33,226 nucleotides of DNA from TMP-86 sp031394735 (GTDB taxonomy: Bacteria > Pseudomonadota > Gammaproteobacteria > Steroidobacterales > Steroidobacteraceae). The DNA is taken from contig JANMXI010000260.1 of NCBI GenBank assembly GCA_031394735.1, positions 1-33,226 on the forward strand, read 5' to 3'. How positions within the stretch are numbered: position 1 is the stretch's first letter; each line of letters begins with the position of its first letter. Below the pieces are notes generated by a model. The model was given only the letters and a program-made list of their open reading frames with translations. It was not told where the DNA came from and did not search any database. This document shows positions 1-8,536 of this stretch, in pieces. A program made the position numbers and the translations under genes.

Positions 1-1
1 C

Positions 2-385
2 GCCAAAGAACTGGACATAATAGCCATCATCGGCATCATCCTGAACATCGGCATCTACAAAAAGAACTCCCTCATGAACATCGAAATATCGCTGCACGCC
101 GAACGCGGCGAGGGCAAGCCAGCGCAAGAGGCGATCTACGAAGCCTGTCTGCTGCGCTTTCGTCCCATCATCATGACGACCCTGGCCGCCATTCTGGGCG
201 CGCTCCCCCTGATGCTCAGTCACGGCGTCGGTGGCGAATTGCGGCGACCACTGGGTATCGCACTCGTCGGCGGCCTGATCATGAGCCAGCTCCTGACGCT
301 GTTCACGACGCCGGTCATCTATTTAATGTTCGATCGCCTGTCGCGGCGGCTTCATACAGCGCCCGCCCTCGAGACCGAGGTATGA
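2..385 (+). CDS. RND efflux permease, MdtB-like (C-terminal part)
   Basis: This is the 3' end of a gene that begins before the window; the reading frame is open from base 2 and ends in TGA at 383-385. The visible 127 residues are the last transmembrane segments (TM10-TM12) of an inner-membrane RND proton/drug antiporter. The pattern RFRPI followed by MTTLAAILGALPL and GGLIMSQLLTLFTTPVIYL is typical of the MdtB/MdtC branch and matches the next gene closely. The KKN motif, whose second Lys corresponds to the proton-relay Lys of TM10 (K940 in AcrB), is present. The first 35 residues are unusual: Asn, Tyr and Asn replace the hydrophobic residues expected in TM10. It overlaps the next RND gene by 4 bases (ATGA), as expected for an mdtBC-type pair forming a mixed trimer. 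The family is secure; the specific substrate is not known. Confidence 0.9.
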   Translation, partial: AKELDIIAIIGIILNIGIYKKNSLMNIEISLHAERGEGKPAQEAIYEACLLRFRPIIMTTLAAILGALPLMLSHGVGGELRRPLGIALVGGLIMSQLLTLFTTPVIYLMFDRLSRRLHTAPALETEV

Positions 386-3300
386 ATCCCGGCGCCCTCT
401 TCATCGCAAGGCCGGTCGCTACCACGCTGCTCACCATTGGCGTGGTGTTGGCCGGATTGATCGCATTCCGACTGTTGCCCGTCTCACCGTTACCGGCTGT
501 CGACTTTCCCACGATCTCGGTGAGCGCATCGCTCCCCGGCGCCAGCCCTGAGACCATGGCAACCACCGTGGCAACGCCGCTGGAGCGGGCCTTGGGACAG
601 ATCGCCGACATCACCGAGATGACCTCGTCCAGTTCGCTCGGTCAGACGCGCGTCACGCTGCAGTTCGATCTGCGCCGCGACATCGACGGCGCTGCGCGCG
701 ACGTGCAGGCGGCCATCAACAATGCGCGCAGTCTGTTGCCCAGCGGACTGCCCAGCAATCCGCGATATCGCAAGGTCAACCCGGCCGATGCGCCGATCAT
801 GATCTTATCGCTGACCAGTGAGACGATGACGCGCGGCCAGCTCTACGACGTCGCCGATACGATATTGGCGCAGAAACTCGCGCAGGTGAAAGGCGTCGGT
901 GAAGTCGACATCGGTGGCGCCTCGCAACCCGCCGTGCGTGTCGAGTTGAACCCGGCGGTCGTGAATCAGCAGGGCCTGACCACCGAACAGATTCGCACCG
1001 CCATCACGGCAACCAACGCCAACCGCCCCAAGGGCACCATCGACAATGGCGAGCGCCACTGGCAGATCGGTGCCAACGACCAGGCGAAGCAGGCGCGCGA
1101 CTACGTTCCGGTCATCGTGTCCTATGCGAATGGCGCCGCTGTACGGCTGGGCGATGTGTCCACGGTGTCGGACTCGGTTCAGGATTTGCGCAATGCCGGG
1201 TTCGCCAATGGCAAACCCGCGGTGCTCATCATCCTGACCCGCCAGCCCAACGCCAACATCATCGATACCGTCGACCGCATCAAGGCCGGGCTGCCGCAGC
1301 TGCGCGCCTCCATTCCCGGCGCCGTTGACCTGCAGGTGGTGCTCGATCGAACGCTCACCATCCGCAGCAGCCTGCACGAGGTGGAGCGGACCCTGGTCAC
1401 CTCCGTGATCCTCGTGGTACTGGTGGTGTTCATCTTTCTGCGGCGTGTGTCCGCGACGTTGATTCCCGCGGTCGCCGTGCCCGTCTCACTCATCGGCACC
1501 TTCGGTGTGATGTACCTCGCCGGCTTCACGATCGACAATCTGTCGCTCATGGCGCTGACCATCGCCACCGGGTTCGTCGTCGACGATGCCGTCGTCGTAC
1601 TGGAAAATGTGACGCGGCACCTCGAAGCAGGCATGAAGCCGAGGGACGCAGCATTGCGCGGAGTGCGCGAGGTCGGCTTCACCGTGCTGTCGATGAGCGT
1701 CTCGCTGGTCGCCGTCTTCATCCCCATTCTGCTCATGGGTGGAATCGTGGGCCGCTTGTTCCGTGAGTTCGCCATCACTTTGTCCGTGGCCATCCTCGTG
1801 TCGCTGGTGGTGTCGCTGACAACCACGGCCATGATGTGCGCACATGTCATGAAAGCGCCTGCGCCGCGCAGTGCATCGCCTTCCTGGTGGCAGCGCGCGG
1901 GCGATCGCGCGGAAAGCGTCTTCAATGCATCGCTGTCATTCTACGAACGCAGTCTTCGCTGGGCGATGGAACATGGGCGGACCATGATGCTGCTGTTGCT
2001 GGCGGCGGTGGGTCTGAATGTCTATCTGTACGTCATCGTACCCAAGACGTTTTTTCCGCAACAGGACACGGGACGCATCGGTGGCAACATCCAGGGCGAT
2101 CAAAGCCTGTCGTTCGATGCCATGCGTGACAAACTGGTGGACTTCATGAACATCGTGCGACGCGATCCGGCGGTGGACACCGTGGCCGGGTTCACCGGTG
2201 GTGGTTCGACCAACTCGGCCCGCATGTTCATGACCCTGAAGCCGAAGCCGGGTCGCACCGAGAGTGCCGATGAAGTGATTGCACGGCTTCGAAAAAAGCT
2301 GGCTCGCGAGCCCGGCGCCACGCTGTATATGCAGCCGGCGCAGGACATCGGCATCGGCGGACGGCAAGGCAATGCGCAGTTCCAATACACCCTGCAAGCG
2401 GACGAGTTGGATGAATTGCGCGTTTGGGAAATCAAGATTCGCGCCGCATTGGGTGTGCTTCCGCAACTCGTCGATGTGAACACCGACGCGCAGGACAAAG
2501 GCAGTTCGACCTATCTGGTGGTGGACAAGGACGCGTCGGCGCGTCTTGGCGTCACCCAGGCCGGCATCGATATCACGCTCAACAATCTGTTTGGGCAACG
2601 CCAGGTCTCCACGATCTTCAATCCATTGAATCAATACCGCGTGGTGATGGAAGCAGAGCCGCGCTTTGCCACGAACCCCGACAGCCTGAACCAGGTCTAC
2701 GTGTCCGGCGTCGCCGCTGACGGCACGCTCACGGTGGTGCCGCTGGCCTCGATCGCACATTTCGAACGGCGGCGCACGACCTTGTCGGTGAATCACCAGG
2801 GACAATTCGCCGCCTCGACGATTTCCTTCGGACTGGCGCCGGGCGTGTCTCTGTCGCAGGCGACATCGGTCATCGAGGACACGATGAACAACATCGGCGT
2901 GCCGAACAGCATCCGCGGCGGATTCCAGGGAACGGCAAAGGCCTTTCAGGATTCCTTGAGCTCACAGCCGTTGCTGATACTCGCCGCGCTCGTATCCGTG
3001 TACATCGTGCTGGGCATCCTTTACGAAAGTTATATCCACCCGCTCACCATTCTGTCCACGCTGCCCTCCGCCGGGGTGGGCGCGCTGCTGGCGCTGCTCG
3101 CCACCGGCACGGAATTCAGCATCATTGCGCTGATCGGCGTGATCCTGCTGATCGGCATCGTGAAGAAGAACGCCATCATGATGATCGACTTTGCGCTGGA
3201 GGCGCAGCGCGGCGGCAAGACGCCGCGCGAGGCCATCTATGAGGCCTGCGTGCATCGCTTCCGCCCCATCATGATGACCACCATGGCAGCTTTGTTCGGC

Positions 3301-3525
3301 GCGCTGCCGCTGGCGCTGGGCACCGGTGACGGGGCGGAACTGCGCCATCCGTTAGGCATATCCATCGCCGGCGGTCTGATCGTCAGCCAGCTGTTGACGC
3401 TATACACGACGCCGTTGGTCTACCTATACCTCGACCGATTTCAGGAATGGGTGCGTCGGCAGCGAGCGTCATTGCGCAAGACCGCGCCACCGACAGCAGC
3501 GCCACTATCGTCGGAGTCCGTATGA
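382..3525 (+). CDS. RND efflux permease, MdtC-like
   Basis: Complete 1047-residue inner-membrane RND transporter, close to the usual 1020-1050 residues. The N-terminus (RPVATTLLTIGVVLAG, then LPVSPLPAVDFPTI and SLPGASPETMATTVATPLER) is the hallmark of the MdtC/MdtB group. The proton-relay pair D401-D402 in TM4 (FVVDDAVVVLENV) and K928-K929 in TM10 (GIVKKNAIMMIDF) are intact. Two large periplasmic loops lie after TM1 and after TM7, as in AcrB. The start overlaps the stop of the upstream mdtB-like gene by 4 bases and its own stop overlaps the outer-membrane channel gene by 4 bases. The three genes thus form a coupled efflux operon whose adaptor (membrane-fusion) gene is presumably upstream of the window. 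It probably exports amphiphilic drugs or bile-salt-like compounds; this comes from the family, not from the sequence. Confidence 0.93.
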   Translation: MNPGALFIARPVATTLLTIGVVLAGLIAFRLLPVSPLPAVDFPTISVSASLPGASPETMATTVATPLERALGQIADITEMTSSSSLGQTRVTLQFDLRRDIDGAARDVQAAINNARSLLPSGLPSNPRYRKVNPADAPIMILSLTSETMTRGQLYDVADTILAQKLAQVKGVGEVDIGGASQPAVRVELNPAVVNQQGLTTEQIRTAITATNANRPKGTIDNGERHWQIGANDQAKQARDYVPVIVSYANGAAVRLGDVSTVSDSVQDLRNAGFANGKPAVLIILTRQPNANIIDTVDRIKAGLPQLRASIPGAVDLQVVLDRTLTIRSSLHEVERTLVTSVILVVLVVFIFLRRVSATLIPAVAVPVSLIGTFGVMYLAGFTIDNLSLMALTIATGFVVDDAVVVLENVTRHLEAGMKPRDAALRGVREVGFTVLSMSVSLVAVFIPILLMGGIVGRLFREFAITLSVAILVSLVVSLTTTAMMCAHVMKAPAPRSASPSWWQRAGDRAESVFNASLSFYERSLRWAMEHGRTMMLLLLAAVGLNVYLYVIVPKTFFPQQDTGRIGGNIQGDQSLSFDAMRDKLVDFMNIVRRDPAVDTVAGFTGGGSTNSARMFMTLKPKPGRTESADEVIARLRKKLAREPGATLYMQPAQDIGIGGRQGNAQFQYTLQADELDELRVWEIKIRAALGVLPQLVDVNTDAQDKGSSTYLVVDKDASARLGVTQAGIDITLNNLFGQRQVSTIFNPLNQYRVVMEAEPRFATNPDSLNQVYVSGVAADGTLTVVPLASIAHFERRRTTLSVNHQGQFAASTISFGLAPGVSLSQATSVIEDTMNNIGVPNSIRGGFQGTAKAFQDSLSSQPLLILAALVSVYIVLGILYESYIHPLTILSTLPSAGVGALLALLATGTEFSIIALIGVILLIGIVKKNAIMMIDFALEAQRGGKTPREAIYEACVHRFRPIMMTTMAALFGALPLALGTGDGAELRHPLGISIAGGLIVSQLLTLYTTPLVYLYLDRFQEWVRRQRASLRKTAPPTAAPLSSESV

Positions 3526-4952
3526 GAAGCTCGCTGTTGATCCTCACGTTGAGTCTGATGAGCGGCTGCGCCGTCGGTCCCAATTACGTCCGTCCCGACA
3601 CCCCGGCCGCGACACAGTTCAAGGAAGCGCAGGGCTGGAAGCTTGCCAATCCGAACGATCATCTGCCGCGCGGCAATTGGTGGGAAGTCTACGGCGACAC
3701 CCAGTTGAACGAGCTAGTGCAGCAGGTCGATGTTTCCAATCAAACCATCAAGCAGGCGGAAGGCCAGTATCGCGCCGCGCGCGCGCTGGTTCGATCCGCG
3801 CGTGCCGCTTACTTTCCCACCATCAGTGCGAACGCTGCCGCCGACCGCAACCGCGGTGCGAGCTCGCGATTCCTGACCTCAGGATCCAACCAGACCTCGG
3901 GCGTGAGTACGACCTACAGCGCGTCGCTCGACGCGAGTTGGGAATTGGACGTGTGGGGACGGCTGCGCCGCGCCAGCGAAAGTGCCCAGGCGAGTGCCGG
4001 CGCCAGCGCCGCCGACCTGGCCGCGGCCCGATTGAGCATTCAGTCCGAGCTTGCGCAGAATTATTTTCAGCTGCGGGTGACGGAGTCGGAGAGGTCGTAT
4101 CTGGATGACGAAATTGCGGGATTTCAGCGATCGCTGACCATCACGCAGAATCAGTATGCCGTGGGTGTCGCGAAGCGATCGGATGTGCTGCAGGCACAAA
4201 CCCAGCTCCAATCCACGCAGGCACAGTCCCTGGATCTGCAGATCATGCGGGCCCAACTGGAGCATGCCATTGCGGTGCTGGTCGGCAAGAACCCGTCGAG
4301 TTTTTCGCTCGCCCAGCAGCCATTGACTGCCGTCGTGCCTGCGACCCCGATCGGGCTGCCGTCGGAACTCTTGGAACGCCGTCCCGACATCGCTGCGGCC
4401 GAACGCCGCGTCATCGCCGCCAATGCGCAAATCGGTGTGGCGCGCGCAGCCTATTTCCCGTCGCTCAGTCTGAGCGGCACGCTGGGCTATCAGAACTCGA
4501 GCATCGACCATTTGATTTCGGCGGCCAATCGCGTCTGGTCCGTCGGTCCTGCGGTGGCATTGACGTTATTTGACGCAGGCGCGCATCGCGCAGCGACCCG
4601 CCAGGCCATCGCCACCTACGATGCCGACGTTGCCGCCTATCGGCAAACCACTCTGGCGGCATTTCAGGACGTTGAAGACAATCTCGTCGCACTGCGAGTG
4701 CTGGGCGAAGAGCAGGCGGTGCAGGATGCCGCAACACTGGCGGCACGCGAGTCGGAAACGATCGTCTTGAACCAATACAAGGCCGGCACCGTGAGTTATC
4801 TGGACGTGGTGATCGCGCAAAGCACCGCGCTTGCCAATGCGCGCAGCTCCATCACGATTCGCGGCCGGCATCTGCTGGCCAGTGTCGCCCTGTTCAAGGC
4901 ATTGGGCGGCGGCTGGAGCGCCACGGATGCCGTTTCTCCCGCCGCTCAGTGA
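3522..4952 (+). CDS. Outer-membrane efflux lipoprotein, NodT/TolC family
   Basis: 476-residue outer-membrane channel of the RND/TolC system (two outer-membrane-efflux domain repeats). I start it at the ATG at 3522 rather than the longer frame from 3447, because this ATG overlaps the RND stop by 4 bases and gives a clean lipoprotein signal: a hydrophobic stretch followed by LMSGC with the lipidated Cys at residue 16 and Ala at +2, consistent with outer-membrane sorting. CAVGPNYVRP directly after the lipobox is typical of NodT-family channels. The long helical hairpins are rich in Ala, Gln and Glu, and RAAYFPTISANAAADR and RAAYFPSLSLSGTLGYQ mark the beginning of each beta-strand region of the two internal repeats. 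LLERRPDIAAAERRVIAANAQIG is also typical. It should connect to the MdtBC-like pump to form a pore across the envelope. Confidence 0.93.
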   Translation: MRSSLLILTLSLMSGCAVGPNYVRPDTPAATQFKEAQGWKLANPNDHLPRGNWWEVYGDTQLNELVQQVDVSNQTIKQAEGQYRAARALVRSARAAYFPTISANAAADRNRGASSRFLTSGSNQTSGVSTTYSASLDASWELDVWGRLRRASESAQASAGASAADLAAARLSIQSELAQNYFQLRVTESERSYLDDEIAGFQRSLTITQNQYAVGVAKRSDVLQAQTQLQSTQAQSLDLQIMRAQLEHAIAVLVGKNPSSFSLAQQPLTAVVPATPIGLPSELLERRPDIAAAERRVIAANAQIGVARAAYFPSLSLSGTLGYQNSSIDHLISAANRVWSVGPAVALTLFDAGAHRAATRQAIATYDADVAAYRQTTLAAFQDVEDNLVALRVLGEEQAVQDAATLAARESETIVLNQYKAGTVSYLDVVIAQSTALANARSSITIRGRHLLASVALFKALGGGWSATDAVSPAAQ

Positions 4953-5194
4953 CCGGCGGTTGCGGGGACCCGCTGGTACTTGAGCTCGCCGGCATCGACC
5001 CGCAAGCTCAATTGATTCTGCGGGGGTGGCAACGGACAGGTTGCAAACTCCGTAAACGCACAGGGCGGGTTGTAGGCTTGGTTGAAGTCCAGGTGGACGC
5101 GCCCCTCCGCTGCCAGGGGCGCATACCACCGGCACCACCATCGCCAACCATCCCCACCAACTGCCTTGTCGGTGTCGCCCGCTCCTGTCTCTGC
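4946..5194 (-). pseudogene. C-terminal remnant of a DUF1684 family gene
   Basis: No start codon is present and an in-frame stop lies at 5195-5197, yet the minus-strand frame 5134-4946 reads as a good C-terminus of a DUF1684 protein: RWYAPLAAEGRVHLDFNQAY, then NPPCAFTEFATCPLPPPQN and a closing DAGE-like segment before the TGA at 4946-4948. The AYNPPCAFT...CPLPPPxN block is the most conserved part of that family. Only about 62 of the roughly 200 expected residues remain. The space where the N-terminal part should lie is occupied by the DUF2231 gene, read in another frame. The remnant's end overlaps the end of the outer-membrane channel gene on the other strand by 7 bases. I interpret it as the scar of a deletion or replacement. 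Sequencing frameshifts alone would not restore the missing two thirds. Confidence 0.8.
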
Positions 5195-5202
5195 TCACGC
5201 CT

Positions 5203-5658
5203 TCACCCTCCGACAGCAGCCCGAAGCACGCCGATACCGAAACGATAAACGTTCTCCGCACCAAAATAGGCGGTGACCACCGCGCAGGCCACTGCACCGA
5301 ACATCACGGCGAGAAACAGATTCGACGGCGGCTCTTCCGGCGCTGCGCCGGCGCCACGCCACACGGCCACCAGGATCACCGCCACGGCCGTCAGGAAAGC
5401 CCATTTCACGTGGGTCGACACGGCCGCGCGTGCCGTCGCGGGAAGGTTCAGATCCCAGATGGCCATGATCCCCGAGGCGATGGCCAGCACCACGAAGGCG
5501 GCCCCCGCACACAGATTGAAGGTGCCCCAGATTGCAAAGCGCTGCCGCGCGCGCCTGACCCGACACAGCCTCGACGTCGCCAAGGCGGCGCCACCGCCCA
5601 CGGTCATGGCAATCGCAAAATGCACGATAATCGGGTGCCATCCAGGAATGATTTGCAT
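5203..5658 (-). CDS. DUF2231 family membrane protein
   Basis: 151-residue integral membrane protein. The N-terminal IIPGWHPIIVHFAIAMTVGG fits the DUF2231 signature (HP.hPhhVHFPIAL), and GAENVYRFGIGVL near the end matches the family's GaelVYrhGvGV motif. Four hydrophobic segments are visible at roughly residues 8-28, 44-66, 84-102 and 112-130, which suggests a four-helix bundle in the inner membrane. The function of the family is not established; conserved His residues have led to suggestions of haem or redox links, but that is not shown here. It is divergent from the DUF707 gene with only 50 bases between the two starts. A TATTCT box lies 9 bases before its ATG (minus strand 5673-5668) without a convincing -35. 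Confidence 0.8.
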   Translation of the reverse strand: MQIIPGWHPIIVHFAIAMTVGGGAALATSRLCRVRRARQRFAIWGTFNLCAGAAFVVLAIASGIMAIWDLNLPATARAAVSTHVKWAFLTAVAVILVAVWRGAGAAPEEPPSNLFLAVMFGAVACAVVTAYFGAENVYRFGIGVLRAAVGG

Positions 5659-5708
5659 ACCCTGAGCAGAATATCATCGAAGACGGCGCGGCCTGCTACC
5701 ATGCCTGC

Positions 5709-6536
5709 ATGCCGCGTCGATTCCTCGTCTTCTTCCGAGCCGGTGGCAACTCGCTGCATCCGCGCCTGCTGGCAGAGGATCCCCAGCGCAATTGGGATTG
5801 CTGCGTCAGTTGGTACAGCAATCCGCGACCGGATCCGCGCGTTGAATTCAGTTGCGTCGGTGGCGACAACAAACTGGAGGGTTTTCTCGCCTTCAGACAG
5901 CAGATGCAGGACCAGCTGCCGTATGACTACATTCTGCTGGCCGATGACGATGTCTATTTCCGCCCCGGCGATATCTCACGCCTTTTCGAGATCTGTGACG
6001 GCTACAAGACCTATCTGACGCAGCCCGCGCTTGGCTGGCTCACCTACTACAACCTCAACGTCACGCTGGCGAATCCCGCCTGCATACTGCGGCGCGTGTC
6101 GTTCGTGGAAATCATGGCGCCGTGCCTGTCGGCGGCGGCGCTGGACGACCTGATCGACACCTTCGATGCGAGCCGCAGTACGTGGGGCGTGGATTTCACC
6201 TGGGCCGGACGCTCGCAGGACAAGCGCCCCTTGCATGTGGTGGATACGGTGCGCGTGGAGCACACCAAGATCATGGACAAATCCGGCGGCGCGTTCTACC
6301 GCAAAATGCGGGCCATGGGCGTGGACCAGGAGGTCGAACTGCAGACCTCCCACCAGCATTTTCCGGATTTCGTCGGCATGCGTACCGAGCGCCGCGGACA
6401 CGTTTATCGGCCGGGCATTCCACGCGTGCTGCGTCGACCGGCTCTGGTCTTTTTCGAGAAAATGAAATTCCTCGCCCGGCAGCGCAAGAAAATTGTCCGC
6501 GCACTGCATCAAATCAAATCCAAGCGCACCGGCTGA
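5709..6536 (+). CDS. DUF707 family protein, putative glycosyltransferase
   Basis: 275 residues matching the DUF707 family known from plants and scattered bacteria. Visible landmarks are NWDCCVSWY (28-36), the acidic DDD at 79-81 within YDYILLADDDVYF, the QPALGW segment, EIMAPCLSAAALDDLIDTF, and WGVDFTWAG followed by VDTVRVEHTK. The DDD motif at the end of a predicted beta-strand resembles the metal- and nucleotide-sugar-binding DxD of GT-A glycosyltransferases, so a role in transferring a sugar to a surface glycan is plausible but inferred. No signal peptide is present. The C-terminus is basic (KFLARQRKKIVRALHQIKSKR), which may help membrane association. It is followed 133 bases later by a methyltransferase gene with its own promoter. 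No clear Shine-Dalgarno is seen before the ATG. Confidence 0.78.
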   Translation: MPRRFLVFFRAGGNSLHPRLLAEDPQRNWDCCVSWYSNPRPDPRVEFSCVGGDNKLEGFLAFRQQMQDQLPYDYILLADDDVYFRPGDISRLFEICDGYKTYLTQPALGWLTYYNLNVTLANPACILRRVSFVEIMAPCLSAAALDDLIDTFDASRSTWGVDFTWAGRSQDKRPLHVVDTVRVEHTKIMDKSGGAFYRKMRAMGVDQEVELQTSHQHFPDFVGMRTERRGHVYRPGIPRVLRRPALVFFEKMKFLARQRKKIVRALHQIKSKRTG

Positions 6537-6613
6537 TAAAAGCTGCTGTGCCGGCTCTGCAATATTCCTGTCTCAGCGATAGCGCTCCGGCCAAGCGCCG
6601 CCTCGTGCAACAC

Positions 6614-6642
6614 TTACCTCAGAGCAAGGGCGCGACTATACT
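6614..6642 (+). promoter_or_regulatory. Candidate sigma-70 promoter for the methyltransferase gene
   Basis: TTACCT at 6614-6619 and TATACT at 6637-6642 are separated by 17 bases. The -10 box matches consensus at 5 of 6 positions and the -35 at 3 of 6. Transcription would begin near 6649, and GAGGA at 6660-6664 then provides a ribosome binding site 5 bases before the ATG at 6670. Confidence 0.5.
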
Positions 6643-6669
6643 TGTGCAGTCTCAATCACGAGGACTCGC

Positions 6670-7374
6670 ATGCACTCTTCGGCGCTGATGAACGGCAAAC
6701 TTTTTTTTGATGCCTACGTCGCCGCGCTCGGCGCCGTCAAAGTGGTCGATATCGGCGCACAGGACGTCAACGGCAGCCTCAAGAGCGTGTGTCCACCACT
6801 GGCGCAGTACATCGGCGTGGATTTCGTCGCCGCCAAGGGTGTCGATATTGTGCTCACCGATCCATACCGGCTGCCACTCGACACCGACTCAATCGACGTC
6901 ATCGTCAGCTCGTCTTGCTTCGAGCATTCGGAAATGTTCTGGGTACTATTCCTGGAAATAATCCGGATCCTCAAGCCCGAGGGTCTGTTCTATCTTAATT
7001 CTCCCTCCAACGGCGAATTCCATCGCTTCCCGGTCGATTGCTATCGTTTCTACCCAGACTGCGGCAACGCACTGGCCAAGTGGGCACGCCTCAACGGCCA
7101 CCGGACTCTCTCGCTCGAGTCATATGTATCCAACCAATCGGGCGGACATTGGAATGATTTCGTCAGCGTGTTCTTGAAGGACGACGCGCACCTGGATCGA
7201 CACCGCCGACGCATCCTGGACAGTTTTTCCGAGTTCACCAATGGCCGCGTGCACCCGAGCAACGGCGGCGTCGATACCGAAGTCGTGTTCCTGAATCCCG
7301 CCAGCCGGCAAGAGGACCAGTTGGGCACGAGTGCGAAGCTCAAGAAGAAGATTGCCTCGTTGTTCGGTCGCTGA
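6670..7374 (+). CDS. Class I SAM-dependent methyltransferase
   Basis: 234 residues with a Rossmann-fold methyltransferase core of the Methyltransf_11 type. Motif I is VVDIGAQDVNG (26-36), a variant glycine-rich loop found in methyltransferases of surface-polysaccharide clusters rather than the canonical GxGxG. It is followed by YIGVDF (acidic residue binding the SAM ribose), the IDVIVSSSCFEHSEMF region (post-I/motif IV) and RILKPEGLFYLNSP (motif V/VI). The substrate is unknown; the neighbouring glycosyltransferases suggest a sugar or glycan, which is inference. A good ribosome binding site (GAGGA) and a candidate promoter precede it. The C-terminus is basic (KLKKKIASLFGR). It converges on the minus-strand glycosyltransferase gene, with two small hairpins between them. 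Confidence 0.85.
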   Translation: MHSSALMNGKLFFDAYVAALGAVKVVDIGAQDVNGSLKSVCPPLAQYIGVDFVAAKGVDIVLTDPYRLPLDTDSIDVIVSSSCFEHSEMFWVLFLEIIRILKPEGLFYLNSPSNGEFHRFPVDCYRFYPDCGNALAKWARLNGHRTLSLESYVSNQSGGHWNDFVSVFLKDDAHLDRHRRRILDSFSEFTNGRVHPSNGGVDTEVVFLNPASRQEDQLGTSAKLKKKIASLFGR

Positions 7375-7397
7375 CAGCGACGAATTGCTCAAGCAAT
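7367..7397. repeat. Two tandem small hairpins between convergent genes
   Basis: GTCGCT/AGCGAC (7367-7381, 3-base loop) spans the stop codon of the methyltransferase gene, and ATTGC/GCAAT (7384-7397, 4-base loop) follows directly. Neither is followed by a U-tract on either strand. They may stabilise 3' ends or assist termination in this 45-base convergent gap. Confidence 0.4.
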
Positions 7398-7419
7398 GGG
7401 CTCACGACCCCCTGCGGAT

Positions 7420-8508
7420 TCAACGCAACAGCGTTGCCAGAGCGATGACGGACTCGCTCAGGGCATCCGACAGCCGCAGACGCTTTCCTGCCACCTGCTG
7501 CCGCTCTCGTGCCGCCGCGTCGGCAAACAACGAACTCACCGCCGCCAACATCTGCGCCGGATCGACGTCGGCTTGTACCGCCGCGCCTTCACGAACAGCC
7601 GCGCGGATGCGGGCCGGTTGATCGCCAGCAATGGCCACGGCCACGGCCGGCACCTGCAGCGCGATGGCTTGGATCAGCGTGTCGCCGCCATTGCTCAGCA
7701 CCACTTGAGCACGACGCAGAAGCGCCAACAATTGCGCCAACGGCAGTAACTCAAGTCCGGTCAGGTGCCCGGTTGCCGCCATCGACGCGCCGCCGGGTCC
7801 CACGAATACGGCATTGATTCCGGACTGGGCGAGCGCCAACGCAGTCGCCCGAAAGGCGTCGATTGCATCGCGAGCGCGCGGATGGCCGGTGCCTCCACCC
7901 GGCACGATCAACACGAACGGGGACGCGGCCGCCGGCACGCGCCGCAGCAGTTCCAGTTCCACCGCCGCCTCGGGCTCCGGCAAGATGCAATCCAGAAAGC
8001 GCACGACCGGTCGTTCCAAGATGTTCAACTTGAGTTGCTCGAACCAGGTGATTGGGCCCGCCATGAAACCCGGATAGGCGATCCAATGTTCGTCGAGCAG
8101 GCGCATCCACCGCCAGCGAAACGCTTTGCGCCGCTGGTGCGGCCGTGCACTGATGTAGATGATGCGCGCGCCGGCGCGCTTTGCCGCCACCAGCTGTGCC
8201 GTTCGGCCGGCATTGTCGAAGATGACGGCATCAGGCGCAAAGCTCGCAATGACGGCCGCAACCTCCGGCGTGTGAAAGGTTGGCGAGGACGGCAACGCGG
8301 TATGGTCGAAGGGCACCGACGATGCGTAGCGCGCCTGTGCACTGATGATGAAATGGATGCGCGCCGTCGGCCAGCGCGCGGCGCAAGCGAGCGCCAGATT
8401 CAGGCTGCGCGCATATTCACCCATGCCAAATGCACCGCTCACGGGAACGAACAGCAGGCGGGGCCCATCAAACACGGTGGAGGGCCGCTTGCGGCCGTCG
8501 GCCGGCAC
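7420..8508 (-). CDS. GT-B glycosyltransferase, MurG-like C-terminal domain
   Basis: 362 residues beginning at a GTG codon; no in-frame ATG lies nearer than the GMGEYARSL segment, so the exact start is uncertain. The N-terminal half has the fold cues of GT-B enzymes: a strand RLLFVPVSGAFGMGEYARSL followed by a helix and IHFIISAQ. The C-terminal half carries SPFVLIVPGGGTGHP (nucleotide-sugar loop), NAVFVGPGG and LSNGGDTLIQAIALQVPAVAVAIAGDQPARI. The last segment corresponds to the GG.nT..E....PaivvP..gdQ..nA motif of MurG and related UDP-GlcNAc transferases. The probable role is transfer of a sugar from a nucleotide donor to a lipid or glycan acceptor in the cytoplasm. It is divergent from the 292-residue unknown protein and convergent with the methyltransferase. 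Confidence 0.75.
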   Translation of the reverse strand: MPADGRKRPSTVFDGPRLLFVPVSGAFGMGEYARSLNLALACAARWPTARIHFIISAQARYASSVPFDHTALPSSPTFHTPEVAAVIASFAPDAVIFDNAGRTAQLVAAKRAGARIIYISARPHQRRKAFRWRWMRLLDEHWIAYPGFMAGPITWFEQLKLNILERPVVRFLDCILPEPEAAVELELLRRVPAAASPFVLIVPGGGTGHPRARDAIDAFRATALALAQSGINAVFVGPGGASMAATGHLTGLELLPLAQLLALLRRAQVVLSNGGDTLIQAIALQVPAVAVAIAGDQPARIRAAVREGAAVQADVDPAQMLAAVSSLFADAAARERQQVAGKRLRLSDALSESVIALATLLR

Positions 8509-8536
8509 TGAAACTCGGACTCATGCGCCGCAGTTT

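Noticed and set aside
3447..3521. Upstream extension of the outer-membrane lipoprotein gene
   Set aside because: It would bury the lipobox 25 residues further in and lies wholly inside the RND gene; the ATG at 3522 overlaps the stop and gives a normal lipoprotein signal.
4566..5297. 243-codon minus-strand frame covering the end of the outer-membrane channel gene
   Set aside because: It is in a different frame from the DUF1684 remnant and from DUF2231, and its translation shows no protein-like conservation.
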